Shown one piece after another: positions 46,287 through 54,523 of a stretch of 64,000 nt of DNA; position 1 is the first letter of the stretch; each line of letters opens with the position of its first letter. Both the position numbers and the translations under genes were made by a program. The notes beneath the pieces were generated by a model that saw only the letters and a list, made by a program, of their open reading frames with translations, ran no database searches and was not told the origin of the DNA. Origin of the DNA: JAABRU01 sp041390465 (GTDB taxonomy: Bacteria; Desulfobacterota; Desulfobacteria; Desulfobacterales; Desulfococcaceae); the NCBI GenBank assembly GCA_041390465.1, contig JAWKPW010000020.1:1-64000 (forward strand). Direction: 5' to 3'.

Positions 46287-46520
46287 TCATTTATTTTTAT
46301 TGAGAAAATGACATATTGAACGGGTAAGACAGATGAGACAGAAAACAATCCACACACTGATGATGAATCCGGCCAGGGGACTGAGGGACGGATACAGTTG
46401 AAGACCGGACAGAACAGAGGAAAATTTTGCTGCTCTCAGGATGAAAACCGTCAGGATTCCGCCTGTCAGTCCCAGCAGAACACTTGCACCCATGACAAGA
46501 AAAACACCAATGCAAAGCAT
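46287..46520 (-). CDS. Small membrane protein, uncertain
   Basis: A 77-residue frame with two strong hydrophobic stretches (about 3-29 and 48-68) and a basic C-terminus. No ribosome site is clear and no family is recognised, so it may be a chance frame or a small membrane gene. Confidence 0.4.
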   Translation of the reverse strand: MLCIGVFLVMGASVLLGLTGGILTVFILRAAKFSSVLSGLQLYPSLSPLAGFIISVWIVFCLICLTRSICHFLNKNK

Positions 46521-46780
46521 CAGTATTTTTGCATATCCATCCGGCAGACCGGAGCTGATGCAAAATTTCCGGTGAATCAGTGTGGAGATGACTCGGATGA
46601 AGGCACACCTCTTCTCTTATTTTTTATAGTTATTTTAGCAATTTTTGTTCTTTGCAAAACCCGATGGAGGATTGCAGAAAATAAATATTCCCTCCAAATC
46701 AGACTGAAAAATTCATAAACAAATTTTCTGCGGAGACAAAAATCAAAATTTGATTTTACAATTTAATTATCTGTAATTTA

Positions 46781-47611
46781 TCATAAATATCTTTTATCAA
46801 AATTTTCAGGCGGATCAATTCCCAGATATTCCCGATAGATTCTTTCCTGATATTCTGGCCCTATTTCATTTACTGCTGTGATAAATGCCTGATAAGTTCC
46901 GGTTCCCCCGATTTTGTCCCAAAATTCATCACCAATCAGAACCACCTCATCTTCCTGCATGTTGAACCATCGCTGGGGAAAACTCCAGTCATATTTGTCG
47001 CGCGTTCCGTAAGGATTGTAAGGCAGGGCATAAAAAGCCCCATCCACCTGCATTGGTTCCATTGCATACAGTTTGAAAATTTTTTCCTTGCTTACTTTTG
47101 TCTGGTCAGAATTGGGGAGAGGGGCTTTTAATTCAAACGCATATTTTTTGTTATTGATCCTGTCTTCTGCATAAACATCGCACTCAACATAAACAGGTGT
47201 TTTTTCTCCACCGCCTTCAAGAATGTATGCAAGTTCTGTTTTCCAGTCCGGTTTGACTTTCCTCTTTCCTCTTTTGTTATGTTCGAGTCTGTCAAGGATT
47301 TCATTGATTCTTGCCAGTCTTTCAGCACCTGCCATGCCTTCAATTCTGTAACCTGCTGCACCATATCCCAAGCCCTTGTTTGCTGCAACAACCGCCAAAA
47401 GCTCCCACACTTTTCCGAAAGGTGTGACAAATCTTCTTTCAAAATGGGAACCTTTGAAAATTTCATCAGGAACCAGGGCAGCATAAAGAGGTCTTAAAGC
47501 CTGGTGCAATTTTGCATCAAATGGATCATTCAAAACATTTTCCATAACCCTGTTCATCATTGTTCGTACAACTTCCTGAATAGCCTCTTTCATTTCATCC
47601 TGTCGGCTCAT
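46781..47611 (-). CDS. TdeIII-like type II restriction endonuclease
   Basis: Residues match the TdeIII restriction family (GGNCC-type specificity in the founding enzyme): LRPLYAALVPDEIF, SHFERRFVTPFGKVWE, WKTELAYIL, YVECDVYAEDRINNKKYAFELKAP (a PD-(D/E)XK-like E...ELK) and PYGTRDKYDWSFP. I start at 47611, where AAAGGA stands six bases before the second of two ATGs; the frame continues upstream into the methyltransferase. It follows the cognate methyltransferase by about 13 bases, so the two form one operon. Confidence 0.85.
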   Translation of the reverse strand: MSRQDEMKEAIQEVVRTMMNRVMENVLNDPFDAKLHQALRPLYAALVPDEIFKGSHFERRFVTPFGKVWELLAVVAANKGLGYGAAGYRIEGMAGAERLARINEILDRLEHNKRGKRKVKPDWKTELAYILEGGGEKTPVYVECDVYAEDRINNKKYAFELKAPLPNSDQTKVSKEKIFKLYAMEPMQVDGAFYALPYNPYGTRDKYDWSFPQRWFNMQEDEVVLIGDEFWDKIGGTGTYQAFITAVNEIGPEYQERIYREYLGIDPPENFDKRYL

Positions 47612-47624
47612 CATCTGTCCTTTG

Positions 47625-48896
47625 CTATGGTTTTCGCCAGACAAATATGGATTCATAAAACTCTGTTGAACGTCTGCCTGTTCTTCTGTTTACATGACGC
47701 TGTATGACATCCTCAACCTCAACTCCGGCAAGTTTGGCAATTTCATCATATAATTTGTATTTATCTCCGGCGATTATAATGAATCGTCCCCCTGATTCCA
47801 TTGCATCAAAGGCATGACGAAATACCTCGGCAAGGTCCTGCTGATATGACTGTTTTGCTTTCTGGCTCGAACCGTTTGCGGCAGCGCCAATCTCGCGTGT
47901 GCGCTTGTCTTCCAAACCAAGCAGATGATAAGCATAGATATGCTGTTCGTGATAATCTATCAGCCCGACATAAGGCGGGCTTGTAATCACGCCATTGATG
48001 TGCGGAAACTTGCCATCCCGGCTGTCAGCATGACAGACTTCCACTGTGGCTTTTGTCCGCAATTTTGAAAACCCGGTTATCCGCTTTATTGTGTCAATGC
48101 TGTATCTGTTTAAAAACTTGAATGCTTCCTCAGTTGGATGGCATATTCTTGAATGTTTATAACAGTGATATGGTGTTGTCTGAGGTTTTTTGGGGAAATC
48201 CAAATCAAAATGTGTAACCAGACGGGCAGATCTTGCAGAACGGGACAGAATCACCTTTAACAGATCTTTGTATTCATAATCCACAGAATCAATATAATTC
48301 CGGTAGGTGAGGAGTTCATTTAACGCTTTTGGTGCAAACCATGTTTGCAGATATTCATTATCTGCTTCGCGGTATTCGCTATCATCCAGATTCAGATTCC
48401 AGAGATTTCTTTGGGTATCTCTTCTCACTCTTTCAAGAATATCTGAAATTTCAGATTTTGCCTTAGCCGGATCATAACATCCTGTTTTGGCTCTGCACAA
48501 AAGCACATTGAATGCAGAAATATCATAACCAATTGAATTTATACCAAGTTCATTTGCCTGAACAAGTGTTGTTCCACTGCCGCAGAAAGGATCCAGCACT
48601 GTTTGACCCGGACTGAAATACTTCCGCAGAAAAATTTCAGCAAGTTGGGGAATAAATTTCCCCAAATAGGGATGAAGTCTGTGAACATGCTTGGTTCTGA
48701 TTTTTTCAGGCAGATCTTTTTCCCGCCAGTTCAGATTCAGAGTTTGCAAAGGAGTATACGGCATCACTGCGGATGGTACAGTCGGAGGATAATCCCCCAG
48801 ATAAGCCCCTGATCTTCTTTCTTCATTTGTTTCATCAGCGTACATTTTCATCACTGCTTTCATACCCTTCCGTAATTTCCGGGTGAATTCCACCAT
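47625..48896 (-). CDS. Cognate DNA methyltransferase (amino type, SPPY motif)
   Basis: The 423-residue methylase has motif I TVLDPFCGSGTTLVQAN (about 99-115) and, after the target-recognition part, motif IV in NGVITSPPYVGLIDYH. The SPPY form is typical of N4-cytosine or N6-adenine beta-class enzymes. YDISAFNVLLCRAKT follows motif I. It immediately precedes the TdeIII-like endonuclease gene and should protect its site. The start is uncertain: several ATGs lie in the first 20 codons. A 15-bp palindrome lies just upstream. Confidence 0.85.
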   Translation of the reverse strand: MVEFTRKLRKGMKAVMKMYADETNEERRSGAYLGDYPPTVPSAVMPYTPLQTLNLNWREKDLPEKIRTKHVHRLHPYLGKFIPQLAEIFLRKYFSPGQTVLDPFCGSGTTLVQANELGINSIGYDISAFNVLLCRAKTGCYDPAKAKSEISDILERVRRDTQRNLWNLNLDDSEYREADNEYLQTWFAPKALNELLTYRNYIDSVDYEYKDLLKVILSRSARSARLVTHFDLDFPKKPQTTPYHCYKHSRICHPTEEAFKFLNRYSIDTIKRITGFSKLRTKATVEVCHADSRDGKFPHINGVITSPPYVGLIDYHEQHIYAYHLLGLEDKRTREIGAAANGSSQKAKQSYQQDLAEVFRHAFDAMESGGRFIIIAGDKYKLYDEIAKLAGVEVEDVIQRHVNRRTGRRSTEFYESIFVWRKP

Positions 48897-48904
48897 AATT
48901 CAGT

Positions 48905-48941
48905 TCAGATGTTCAGTGTTTGCCTGACACTGAACACCTGA
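48905..48941. promoter_or_regulatory. 15-bp palindrome upstream of the restriction-modification operon
   Basis: TCAGATGTTCAGTGT (48905-48919) and ACACTGAACACCTGA (48927-48941) are inverted with one mismatch around a 7-base spacer. It lies 9 bases before the methyltransferase start and 13 bases after the oxidoreductase stop, so it can be an operator or a terminator. No controller protein gene is adjacent. Confidence 0.5.
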
Positions 48942-48953
48942 CACCTGAAATCT

Positions 48954-50648
48954 TTACAGCATTTTCACTTCAAAAGGCCATCCCGCAATGCCGCCTTCAA
49001 TGAACCGGACCCGGTCAAAACCGGCCGCGTTGAGAATGCGCTGTGCCTCATATCCGCGCATGCTGACCTTGCAGAAGGCCAGGATGTCTTTGTCTTTGGG
49101 CAGTTCCGAAGCCTTTTCCCGCAGTGCGCCCAGAGGAATGTGTTTGACTTCATAGGGAAGCTGCACGGTCTTGAATTCATCGGGCGTGCGGGTATCCAGC
49201 AGAATCACATTTCCTTCCTCAATGCGTTTTTTGGCCTCAACAGCGGAAATGCCCTTTGCAATGCCATCGAGCTTGTTGGTGAGCATATGCGCGCAGGTTG
49301 CCAGCGGATCAATGGGCGGTCCGAAAGGCGGGGCATAACCGAAATCAATATTGGCGATGTCATCCAGCGTGCCGCGCATGTAAATCACAGCCGCGGCCGC
49401 GTCCAGACGTTTGGAGGCATTGCCTGCTCCGGCCACCTGAACGCCAAGCAGCCTCCGGTCGGAACGCGAGGCCATCATCTTGATGATAAACGGCGCGCTT
49501 CCGGGGATATAATGGGGAAGATCCGGCCCGGCCCATGTAAAAATTTCCGCATCCAGATTCAAATCCCTGATCTGCTTTTCCGAAAGACCGGTTCTGCCCA
49601 GAGTGAAATCAAACGCGCGCACAATGCCGGTGAGGGAAATTCCCCCAAATGGAGTGGAAAGTCCGGCAATATGATTGGCAATCACACGTCCATGCTTGTT
49701 GGCCGTTGATCCCAGTGGAACAAAAAGCTGCCCCCCCGCGTTTCTGCCTGCGTAATGATTGACCGCGCAGTCGCCGCCTGCATAAATGTCTCTGTCACTG
49801 GTCTGGCAGTATTCATTGATGATGATGCCGCCCCGTTCCATGCACGCAAGCCCGGCTTCTCTGGCCAGTTTGTCACTGGGACGGGTTCCCACCGCAATCA
49901 CCACCATATCCGCGTCAATCACCTGCTTTTCCGTATTGACGGATTCAGCCTTTTCTTTTCCGCCAATGCCTGTCACCCGCTCACCCAGCACCAGTTTCAC
50001 ACCCTTCTGGCGCAGGTGCTTGGCAGCAAACAGGGCCACATCTTTGTCCAGAATGCCGGGCATAATCTGATCCATCATTTCCACAATGGTAATATCCATC
50101 CCCTGATGGCTCAGGGCTTCGGCCATTTCAATGCCGATAAACCCGGCTCCGACCATAACCGCTTTTTTCAGCCCCTGTGCCTTCATTTCCCGTACCAGAC
50201 TTTCCCCGTGATCCGGATGGGTCATAAACCAGACATTTTTCAGATCCACACCCGGAATCGGAGGACGGAAGGGATAACCGCCTGTGGCCAGCACCAATTT
50301 GTCGTAGGGCATGTCACTTTCTTTGCCGGAAGCCAGATTTTTCACCCGCACGGTTTTGTTTTTCCTGTCAATGGACAATGCCTCGGTTTCCGTGAGAACC
50401 TTAAATCCCTTTGCCTTGTCAAAAAAAGCCGGTGTCCGGGCCACACCCACAGGTGTTTTGACCAGTTCCCCAATATCATGGATAAGTCCCTCCACATAAT
50501 AGGGAATGCCGCAGGCTCCGTAAGAGACAAGTTTTCCCTTTTCAATCATGGTGATGTCCGCATCCGGGTGCAGACGCCGAAGCCGGGCCGCTGTTTTGGG
50601 GCCGCAGGCCACTCCTCCGATAATCAGAACACGCAAAGCTGATGCCAT
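48954..50648 (-). CDS. CoA-disulfide reductase/polysulfide reductase-type flavoprotein with rhodanese domain
   Basis: FAD- and NAD(P)H-dependent oxidoreductase of the CoADR-Rhd (Npsr) group. Residues 6-16 hold the FAD motif LIIGGVACGPK, the active cysteine is in SYGACGIPYYVEG (about C46), and a second Rossmann motif reads VMVGAGFIGIEMAEAL. Residues ~455-564 are a rhodanese domain (LLDTRTPDEF, catalytic Cys in AFCKVSMRGYEA). Homologues reduce polysulfide, CoA persulfide or CoA disulfide. The start at 50648 follows AGGAG; a nine-residue longer frame exists. Confidence 0.92.
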   Translation of the reverse strand: MASALRVLIIGGVACGPKTAARLRRLHPDADITMIEKGKLVSYGACGIPYYVEGLIHDIGELVKTPVGVARTPAFFDKAKGFKVLTETEALSIDRKNKTVRVKNLASGKESDMPYDKLVLATGGYPFRPPIPGVDLKNVWFMTHPDHGESLVREMKAQGLKKAVMVGAGFIGIEMAEALSHQGMDITIVEMMDQIMPGILDKDVALFAAKHLRQKGVKLVLGERVTGIGGKEKAESVNTEKQVIDADMVVIAVGTRPSDKLAREAGLACMERGGIIINEYCQTSDRDIYAGGDCAVNHYAGRNAGGQLFVPLGSTANKHGRVIANHIAGLSTPFGGISLTGIVRAFDFTLGRTGLSEKQIRDLNLDAEIFTWAGPDLPHYIPGSAPFIIKMMASRSDRRLLGVQVAGAGNASKRLDAAAAVIYMRGTLDDIANIDFGYAPPFGPPIDPLATCAHMLTNKLDGIAKGISAVEAKKRIEEGNVILLDTRTPDEFKTVQLPYEVKHIPLGALREKASELPKDKDILAFCKVSMRGYEAQRILNAAGFDRVRFIEGGIAGWPFEVKML

Positions 50649-51112
50649 TGAAACCTTCTCCTTTCTTATTTTCAATATATTGATATTTCAAATGAAAAAA
50701 ATTACCGCCAAGCGACGTTTTCCCCCTGTCACAACCCAAATGGGGCTGCAGATCAAATCAGTTGACTGCCATTTTTTAACCGCAGACTCACACAGAGTTT
50801 TTTCTGCGCAAAATTCAGATGTAAAAAAATCAAACGTTTTGACCCACTGTCCCAAATGGAATCTCCTGAAATCACTTTGAGACTTTCTGAATCTTCTGAT
50901 ATAGCAAAATTTATGCCAAAAAAGACAAATCTGAAGTTCTTCTGCAAAAATTCGTGTCCTCTGTAAAAAACTCTGTATCTTCTAGGGAAACAACCAGGTG
51001 ACAAGGCACAAGGGTTTATGAACAGGCGGAAGCATGTTCTGCTTTGCTTATCAGAATCTTATGGACGTTTGAACACAAAATTTGCAGTTTACGAACAATC
51101 TGGAAGCATATT
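50649..51112. other. Gap with a diverged direct repeat
   Basis: No gene visible. Two ~36-base segments are similar: one from 51014 (GTTTATGAACAGGCGGAAGC) and one from 51087 (GTTTACGAACAATCTGGAAG). The remainder should hold the oxidoreductase promoter. Confidence 0.4.
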
Positions 51113-51307
51113 CTACTTTGTCCCGTTGATTTTCCGCAGGTTCGGGAAGTGCATCATTTCCTCCACTGTTTCCTTTATTTCCGTCGAGTTGTAAATGGTT
51201 TTGAAGTTTTCAGGAAAGGCTGTAGGAGAAACCCTGCCGGTTTCGATGAATTTCACAATGATTTCTTTGGCTGCTCTGAGAATCTGTTCGTCCTGAGAAG
51301 AAGACAT
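51113..51307 (-). CDS. Small conserved-looking protein
   Basis: A 64-residue acidic helical protein (AAKEIIVKFIETGRVSPTAF, ...KTIYNSTEIKETVEEMM). AAAGGAAAAAAC precedes the ATG. Short proteins of this style (KFIE.GR.SP..F) are seen in many environmental genomes, but I know no function. Confidence 0.55.
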   Translation of the reverse strand: MSSSQDEQILRAAKEIIVKFIETGRVSPTAFPENFKTIYNSTEIKETVEEMMHFPNLRKINGTK

Positions 51308-51522
51308 GTTTTTTCCTTTTTCCGATTGGAGGGTTCTAATGTCAGTTTACAAATGTACAATGTCAATTTACAGATGTAAAGTTTCAGTCAGTCATGCTTT
51401 ATGTTCTGTGGCAGCAGCACAAATCCCATTCCGACATGGGCAAATTTGAGATGATGAATAAAATTCTGCAACCCCATAATAGATACATTCCCCACTTTTT
51501 CCATTTCTGTACGTATAAGAGA

Positions 51523-51951
51523 TTACACGTTTTCCTCTAATACATCCAAAAATTTACTGATTCGGACAATTTTTACGCCATTGTATTGCTTTGGCGGAAA
51601 ATCCCGAATATTTTTTGTAACAAGATAATCTGCCTTACCTGAGACTGCACATTCCAAAAAACGGTTGTCAGAAATATCTTTACAGACATTCAGGTGTATG
51701 CAGGGGGCAATCCATTCTGCCTGACAGTGCAGAATGCTTAAGATACGTTTCTTTTCCTCATGTTTTGAAGAAGGAATGAGCCAATCAGCCACTGCAATGT
51801 ATTCGCTCCAGACAGGCTGCGATATTAACAATCGGAAATAATCATCCGGTCCTGTCATCCAGTCAATCAGCTTTGAAGAGGCTCCTCTTGTGCTGAGGAT
51901 TGCCGACATGATATGATTGGTATCAATTACAACCCGCAAAATTTTATCCAC
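51523..51951 (-). CDS. PIN-domain toxin
   Basis: The 142 residues match the putative toxin PIN family: RVVIDTNHIMSAILS (first Asp), WSEYIAV (Glu), DNRFLECAVSGKADYLVTKNIRDF (the D-x2-F...K-A-D-Y-L-V-T-x-N/D core). PIN toxins are Mg2+-dependent RNases. The upstream gene overlaps by 8 bases and codes the likely antitoxin. Confidence 0.85.
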   Translation of the reverse strand: MDKILRVVIDTNHIMSAILSTRGASSKLIDWMTGPDDYFRLLISQPVWSEYIAVADWLIPSSKHEEKKRILSILHCQAEWIAPCIHLNVCKDISDNRFLECAVSGKADYLVTKNIRDFPPKQYNGVKIVRISKFLDVLEENV

Positions 51952-52195
51952 TTATTTTTATCCGATATTTTTTTACAGCATTTTCAATTGTTTTCTCAGA
52001 GATTCCACCTTTTTTTCTTACTTCTGAACGGACAGATTTGACATCCTGAAGGAGCTGTTCTTTCCATCCGTATTTTTCATGCAATTTTAAAAAATCTGTA
52101 ATTGCAGCCTCGGAATCTCCCTGATAATTTCCGTGAACAATATTCCAAAACTGTTTTTCAATGTTTTGAGGCAAATTTAAATTCAGTGACAGCAT
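51944..52195 (-). CDS. Probable antitoxin of the PIN toxin
   Basis: An 83-residue protein (LSLNLNLPQNIEKQFWNIV, ITDFLKLHEKYGWKEQLL) overlapping the PIN gene by 8 bases. The N-terminal strand followed by helices could be a ribbon-helix-helix-like antitoxin. The C-terminus is basic. Role inferred from the arrangement. Confidence 0.6.
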   Translation of the reverse strand: MLSLNLNLPQNIEKQFWNIVHGNYQGDSEAAITDFLKLHEKYGWKEQLLQDVKSVRSEVRKKGGISEKTIENAVKKYRIKISG

Positions 52196-52555
52196 ACAGT
52201 TATCCTTTCCTTATTTTTGTTATCTGAAAATTAGACGATTTCATGAAAAGAACATCCCTCAGATTTGACAACTTTTCAAAAGTTGTCAAATCTTTCAGGT
52301 TACTGAACAGGTATATTCATTTTTATAAATCACCTTAAAGGGTGTAAAATGAGAACAGCAACATTTTCCGGTACAGAAAATATCTGTCAGAAGCGGCATT
52401 GTGAACACATTTCAAACATGCCGTCCACGATAGGCTTAAACGAAATATGATGCCCCTCTTAAATTTTAACCCAATGCCAGTGAATCGAATTGCAGGAATG
52501 AGACACAGCATTGGGTTTCAACTGAGTGCCAGGTATCCAGTACCCGGAACCTGTT
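52196..52555. other. 360-base gap with a strong palindrome
   Basis: No gene. A palindrome at about 52261-52297, with arms AGATTTGACAACTTTT and AAAAGTTGTCAAATCT, should fold as a hairpin upstream of the toxin-antitoxin pair; a terminator for map is possible. Confidence 0.5.
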
Positions 52556-53449
52556 TCAAACCTCATAGGGTGTCAGACTTTCATAACCATGCTCTGTCAC
52601 CAGAACCGTCTGCTCAAACTGTGCGGAAAGGGAGCCGTCCTGGGTGACGGCAGTCCACTGATCACCGAGAACTTTGACATCCTTGCGGCCCAGATTGATC
52701 ATGGGTTCAATGGTGAACACCATGCCCGGCACCAGCACCACCCCGCCCCGCTTTTTTCCGTAATGGGGAACCTGGGGAGCCTCATGGAATTCAAAGCCCA
52801 CGCCATGTCCCACAAACTCGCGCACAACCGAGCATTTTTCTCCTTCCGCGTAGGTCTGGATAGCCCAGCCGATATCGCCGATGGTATTGCCGGGACGCAC
52901 CATTTCCAGTCCCCGCCGCAGGCATTCCTTGCATATATTTACGATTTTTTTGGCCTCTTCCCCCGGTGTTCCCACAAAAAAGGTTTTGTTCGCATCTGCC
53001 ACATAACCGTTGAGAATGGAAGTGATATCCACATTGACAATGTCTCCGTCCCTTATGATCCGTTTTCCGGGTATGCCGTGACAGATCACCTCATTGACAG
53101 ACACGCACACGCTTTTGGGATAGCCCTTGTAATGAAGGGGCGCGGGTATGGCTCCGTTCTGTATGGTGAATTCATGCACCAGGGTATTGATTTCCTCAGT
53201 TATCATTCCCGGTTTCAGATTCTTTTCCACCAAATCCAGAGTATCCAGCACCAGACGGCCTGCCTTTCGGATGCCCTGAATGTCTTTTTCATTTTTCAGG
53301 CGTATCTGATAGCGCTTGAAATAGACATCTTTGACCTCTTCGGGTCTGTGGATTCTTGGTTTGAGAAGACAGCATTTTTTGTACTTCTTGCCGCTTCCGC
53401 AGGGGCAGTCGTCATTGCGCCCAATCTTTGTTGTCTTGGTAATTTTCAT
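52556..53449 (-). CDS. map: Type I methionine aminopeptidase with N-terminal SEC-C motif
   Basis: Removes the starting methionine from new proteins. The 298-residue protein starts with a SEC-C zinc motif (GRNDDCPCGSGKKYKKCC), then the MetAP domain with HYKGYPKSVCVSVNEVICHG, metal ligands in VNVDIT and ADANKTF, GHGVGFEFHEAP, FTIEPM and FEQTVLV. SEC-C extensions occur in a subset of bacterial MetAPs and may aid ribosome docking. ATG 53449 is preferred; a TTG lies 15 bases further upstream. Confidence 0.95.
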   Translation of the reverse strand: MKITKTTKIGRNDDCPCGSGKKYKKCCLLKPRIHRPEEVKDVYFKRYQIRLKNEKDIQGIRKAGRLVLDTLDLVEKNLKPGMITEEINTLVHEFTIQNGAIPAPLHYKGYPKSVCVSVNEVICHGIPGKRIIRDGDIVNVDITSILNGYVADANKTFFVGTPGEEAKKIVNICKECLRRGLEMVRPGNTIGDIGWAIQTYAEGEKCSVVREFVGHGVGFEFHEAPQVPHYGKKRGGVVLVPGMVFTIEPMINLGRKDVKVLGDQWTAVTQDGSLSAQFEQTVLVTEHGYESLTPYEV

Positions 53450-53551
53450 AGCTCTTCTCTGCAAATATAAATATAAAGTTTAAAACCTCTGCCTGCAGCA
53501 AACAGGCAATGTCTGCCTCAATTCTGCATAAATTCACCCTGCAAATTTCTG

Positions 53552-53887
53552 TTATGCCGCTGCAAATTCCGTGTACTGCCGCACTTTGGGATGACGGAAA
53601 CCCAGAACGATTTTTTCTTTGGGAATGCCGGATTCCATCAGACTTTCAGCAATTCCCTCCTCTGTATGATCATTCTGTATCCAGATTTTGTCATCCGCAA
53701 TTTCAATGTGAACAGTGGCATTGTGAATATATTTGTTTCCATGCCAGCCCATGTGCAGAACCATATAGCTTTTCCGGCTGTCATCAAACAGAATCTTTAA
53801 AGGGCAGCCTCCGCTTTTTGTGTAGGTTTCTGCAAAATCAGTCAGAATTTTTTTCACTGTTTCCTGGTAGTTTAATCCGGTATCCAT
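53552..53887 (-). CDS. xisI: XisI-family protein
   Basis: The 111 residues match XisI (fdxN-element excision controlling factor): YQETVKKILTDFAETY, LIFD-type ILFDDSRKSYMVLHMGW, ATVHIEIADDKIWIQNDHTEEGIAESLMESGIPKEKIVLGFRHP and a C-terminal R. Family knowledge: XisH/XisI are needed for a DNA excision in Anabaena heterocysts, yet most homologues are elsewhere. It overlaps xisH by 16 bases. Confidence 0.9.
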   Translation of the reverse strand: MDTGLNYQETVKKILTDFAETYTKSGGCPLKILFDDSRKSYMVLHMGWHGNKYIHNATVHIEIADDKIWIQNDHTEEGIAESLMESGIPKEKIVLGFRHPKVRQYTEFAAA

Positions 53888-54291
53888 TTTGTGATTATCT
53901 CCTTTTCATCATCAAATACCATAAGGCGGATAAAACTGTCTTCCAAAAAAAGCCTGCCCAGTTCAATGGTGAAAACCGATTCAAATGTTCTTTCCGGCAC
54001 GGCAAGATACAAATCCCGTCTGATGTTGTTTTTTATGAGAACACGGGAATACATCACATACTGTCCGATTGCCTGCTGCAAATCTTTCACATCCGACTGT
54101 CCCAAAAAACTCTTGATTTCAATAACAATTTTTTTCAGACCTTTTTCCGCACTGATTAAACGTTCTGCGCCCAGATCTGCGGACAGGGTTTTTTCACCAA
54201 TCTCCAGAGGAAAAGGGTCATGAGTGATTTTCCATCCGTCTTTCTCCAAAGCATGTCTTACAGTGTCATGGTATATATCACGTTTTGGCAT
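53872..54291 (-). CDS. xisH: XisH-family protein
   Basis: The 139 residues match XisH: RDIYHDTVRHALEKDGWKITHDPF, SADLGAERLISAEKGLKKIVIEIKSFLGQS (a PD-(D/E)XK-like core), DLQQAIGQYVMY and DLYLAVPERTFESVF. It pairs with xisI (16-base overlap). The fold suggests a nuclease or DNA-binding role. No fdxN-type excision element is visible, so the pair may be a toxin-antitoxin-like or selfish module. Confidence 0.9.
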   Translation of the reverse strand: MPKRDIYHDTVRHALEKDGWKITHDPFPLEIGEKTLSADLGAERLISAEKGLKKIVIEIKSFLGQSDVKDLQQAIGQYVMYSRVLIKNNIRRDLYLAVPERTFESVFTIELGRLFLEDSFIRLMVFDDEKEIITKWIPD

Positions 54292-54449
54292 AACAAAAAA
54301 TCAGTCCCCTATTGCTTCAATAAATGCTTTCCATAAACAGTCTGCACAAATCATCTGAAGATATTTTTCATTTTTCTTCAAAATTCCTTACAGGCATTCC
54401 TTAAAGATGATGGATTGCCATAACATTTTGTATAAATAACGTAAAATTG

Positions 54450-54478
54450 AGAGTCCCAAACGGAAAGTTTGGGACTCT
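54450..54478. terminator. Strong stem-loop after the calcium ATPase gene
   Basis: Perfect 12-bp stem AGAGTCCCAAAC and GTTTGGGACTCT around GGAAA. It lies between the ends of the P-type ATPase gene and the start of xisH. Similar CCAAAC...GTTTGG palindromes recur near 12165, 14208, 28095, 35670 and 46130. Confidence 0.7.
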
Positions 54479-54523
54479 TTTATCTTATGTCAACTGCACC
54501 GATTGAAAAACTGCTTATTATTT

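Noticed and set aside
48905..48941. C-box for a restriction controller protein
   Set aside because: No controller gene in the locus; kept only as an unassigned palindrome.
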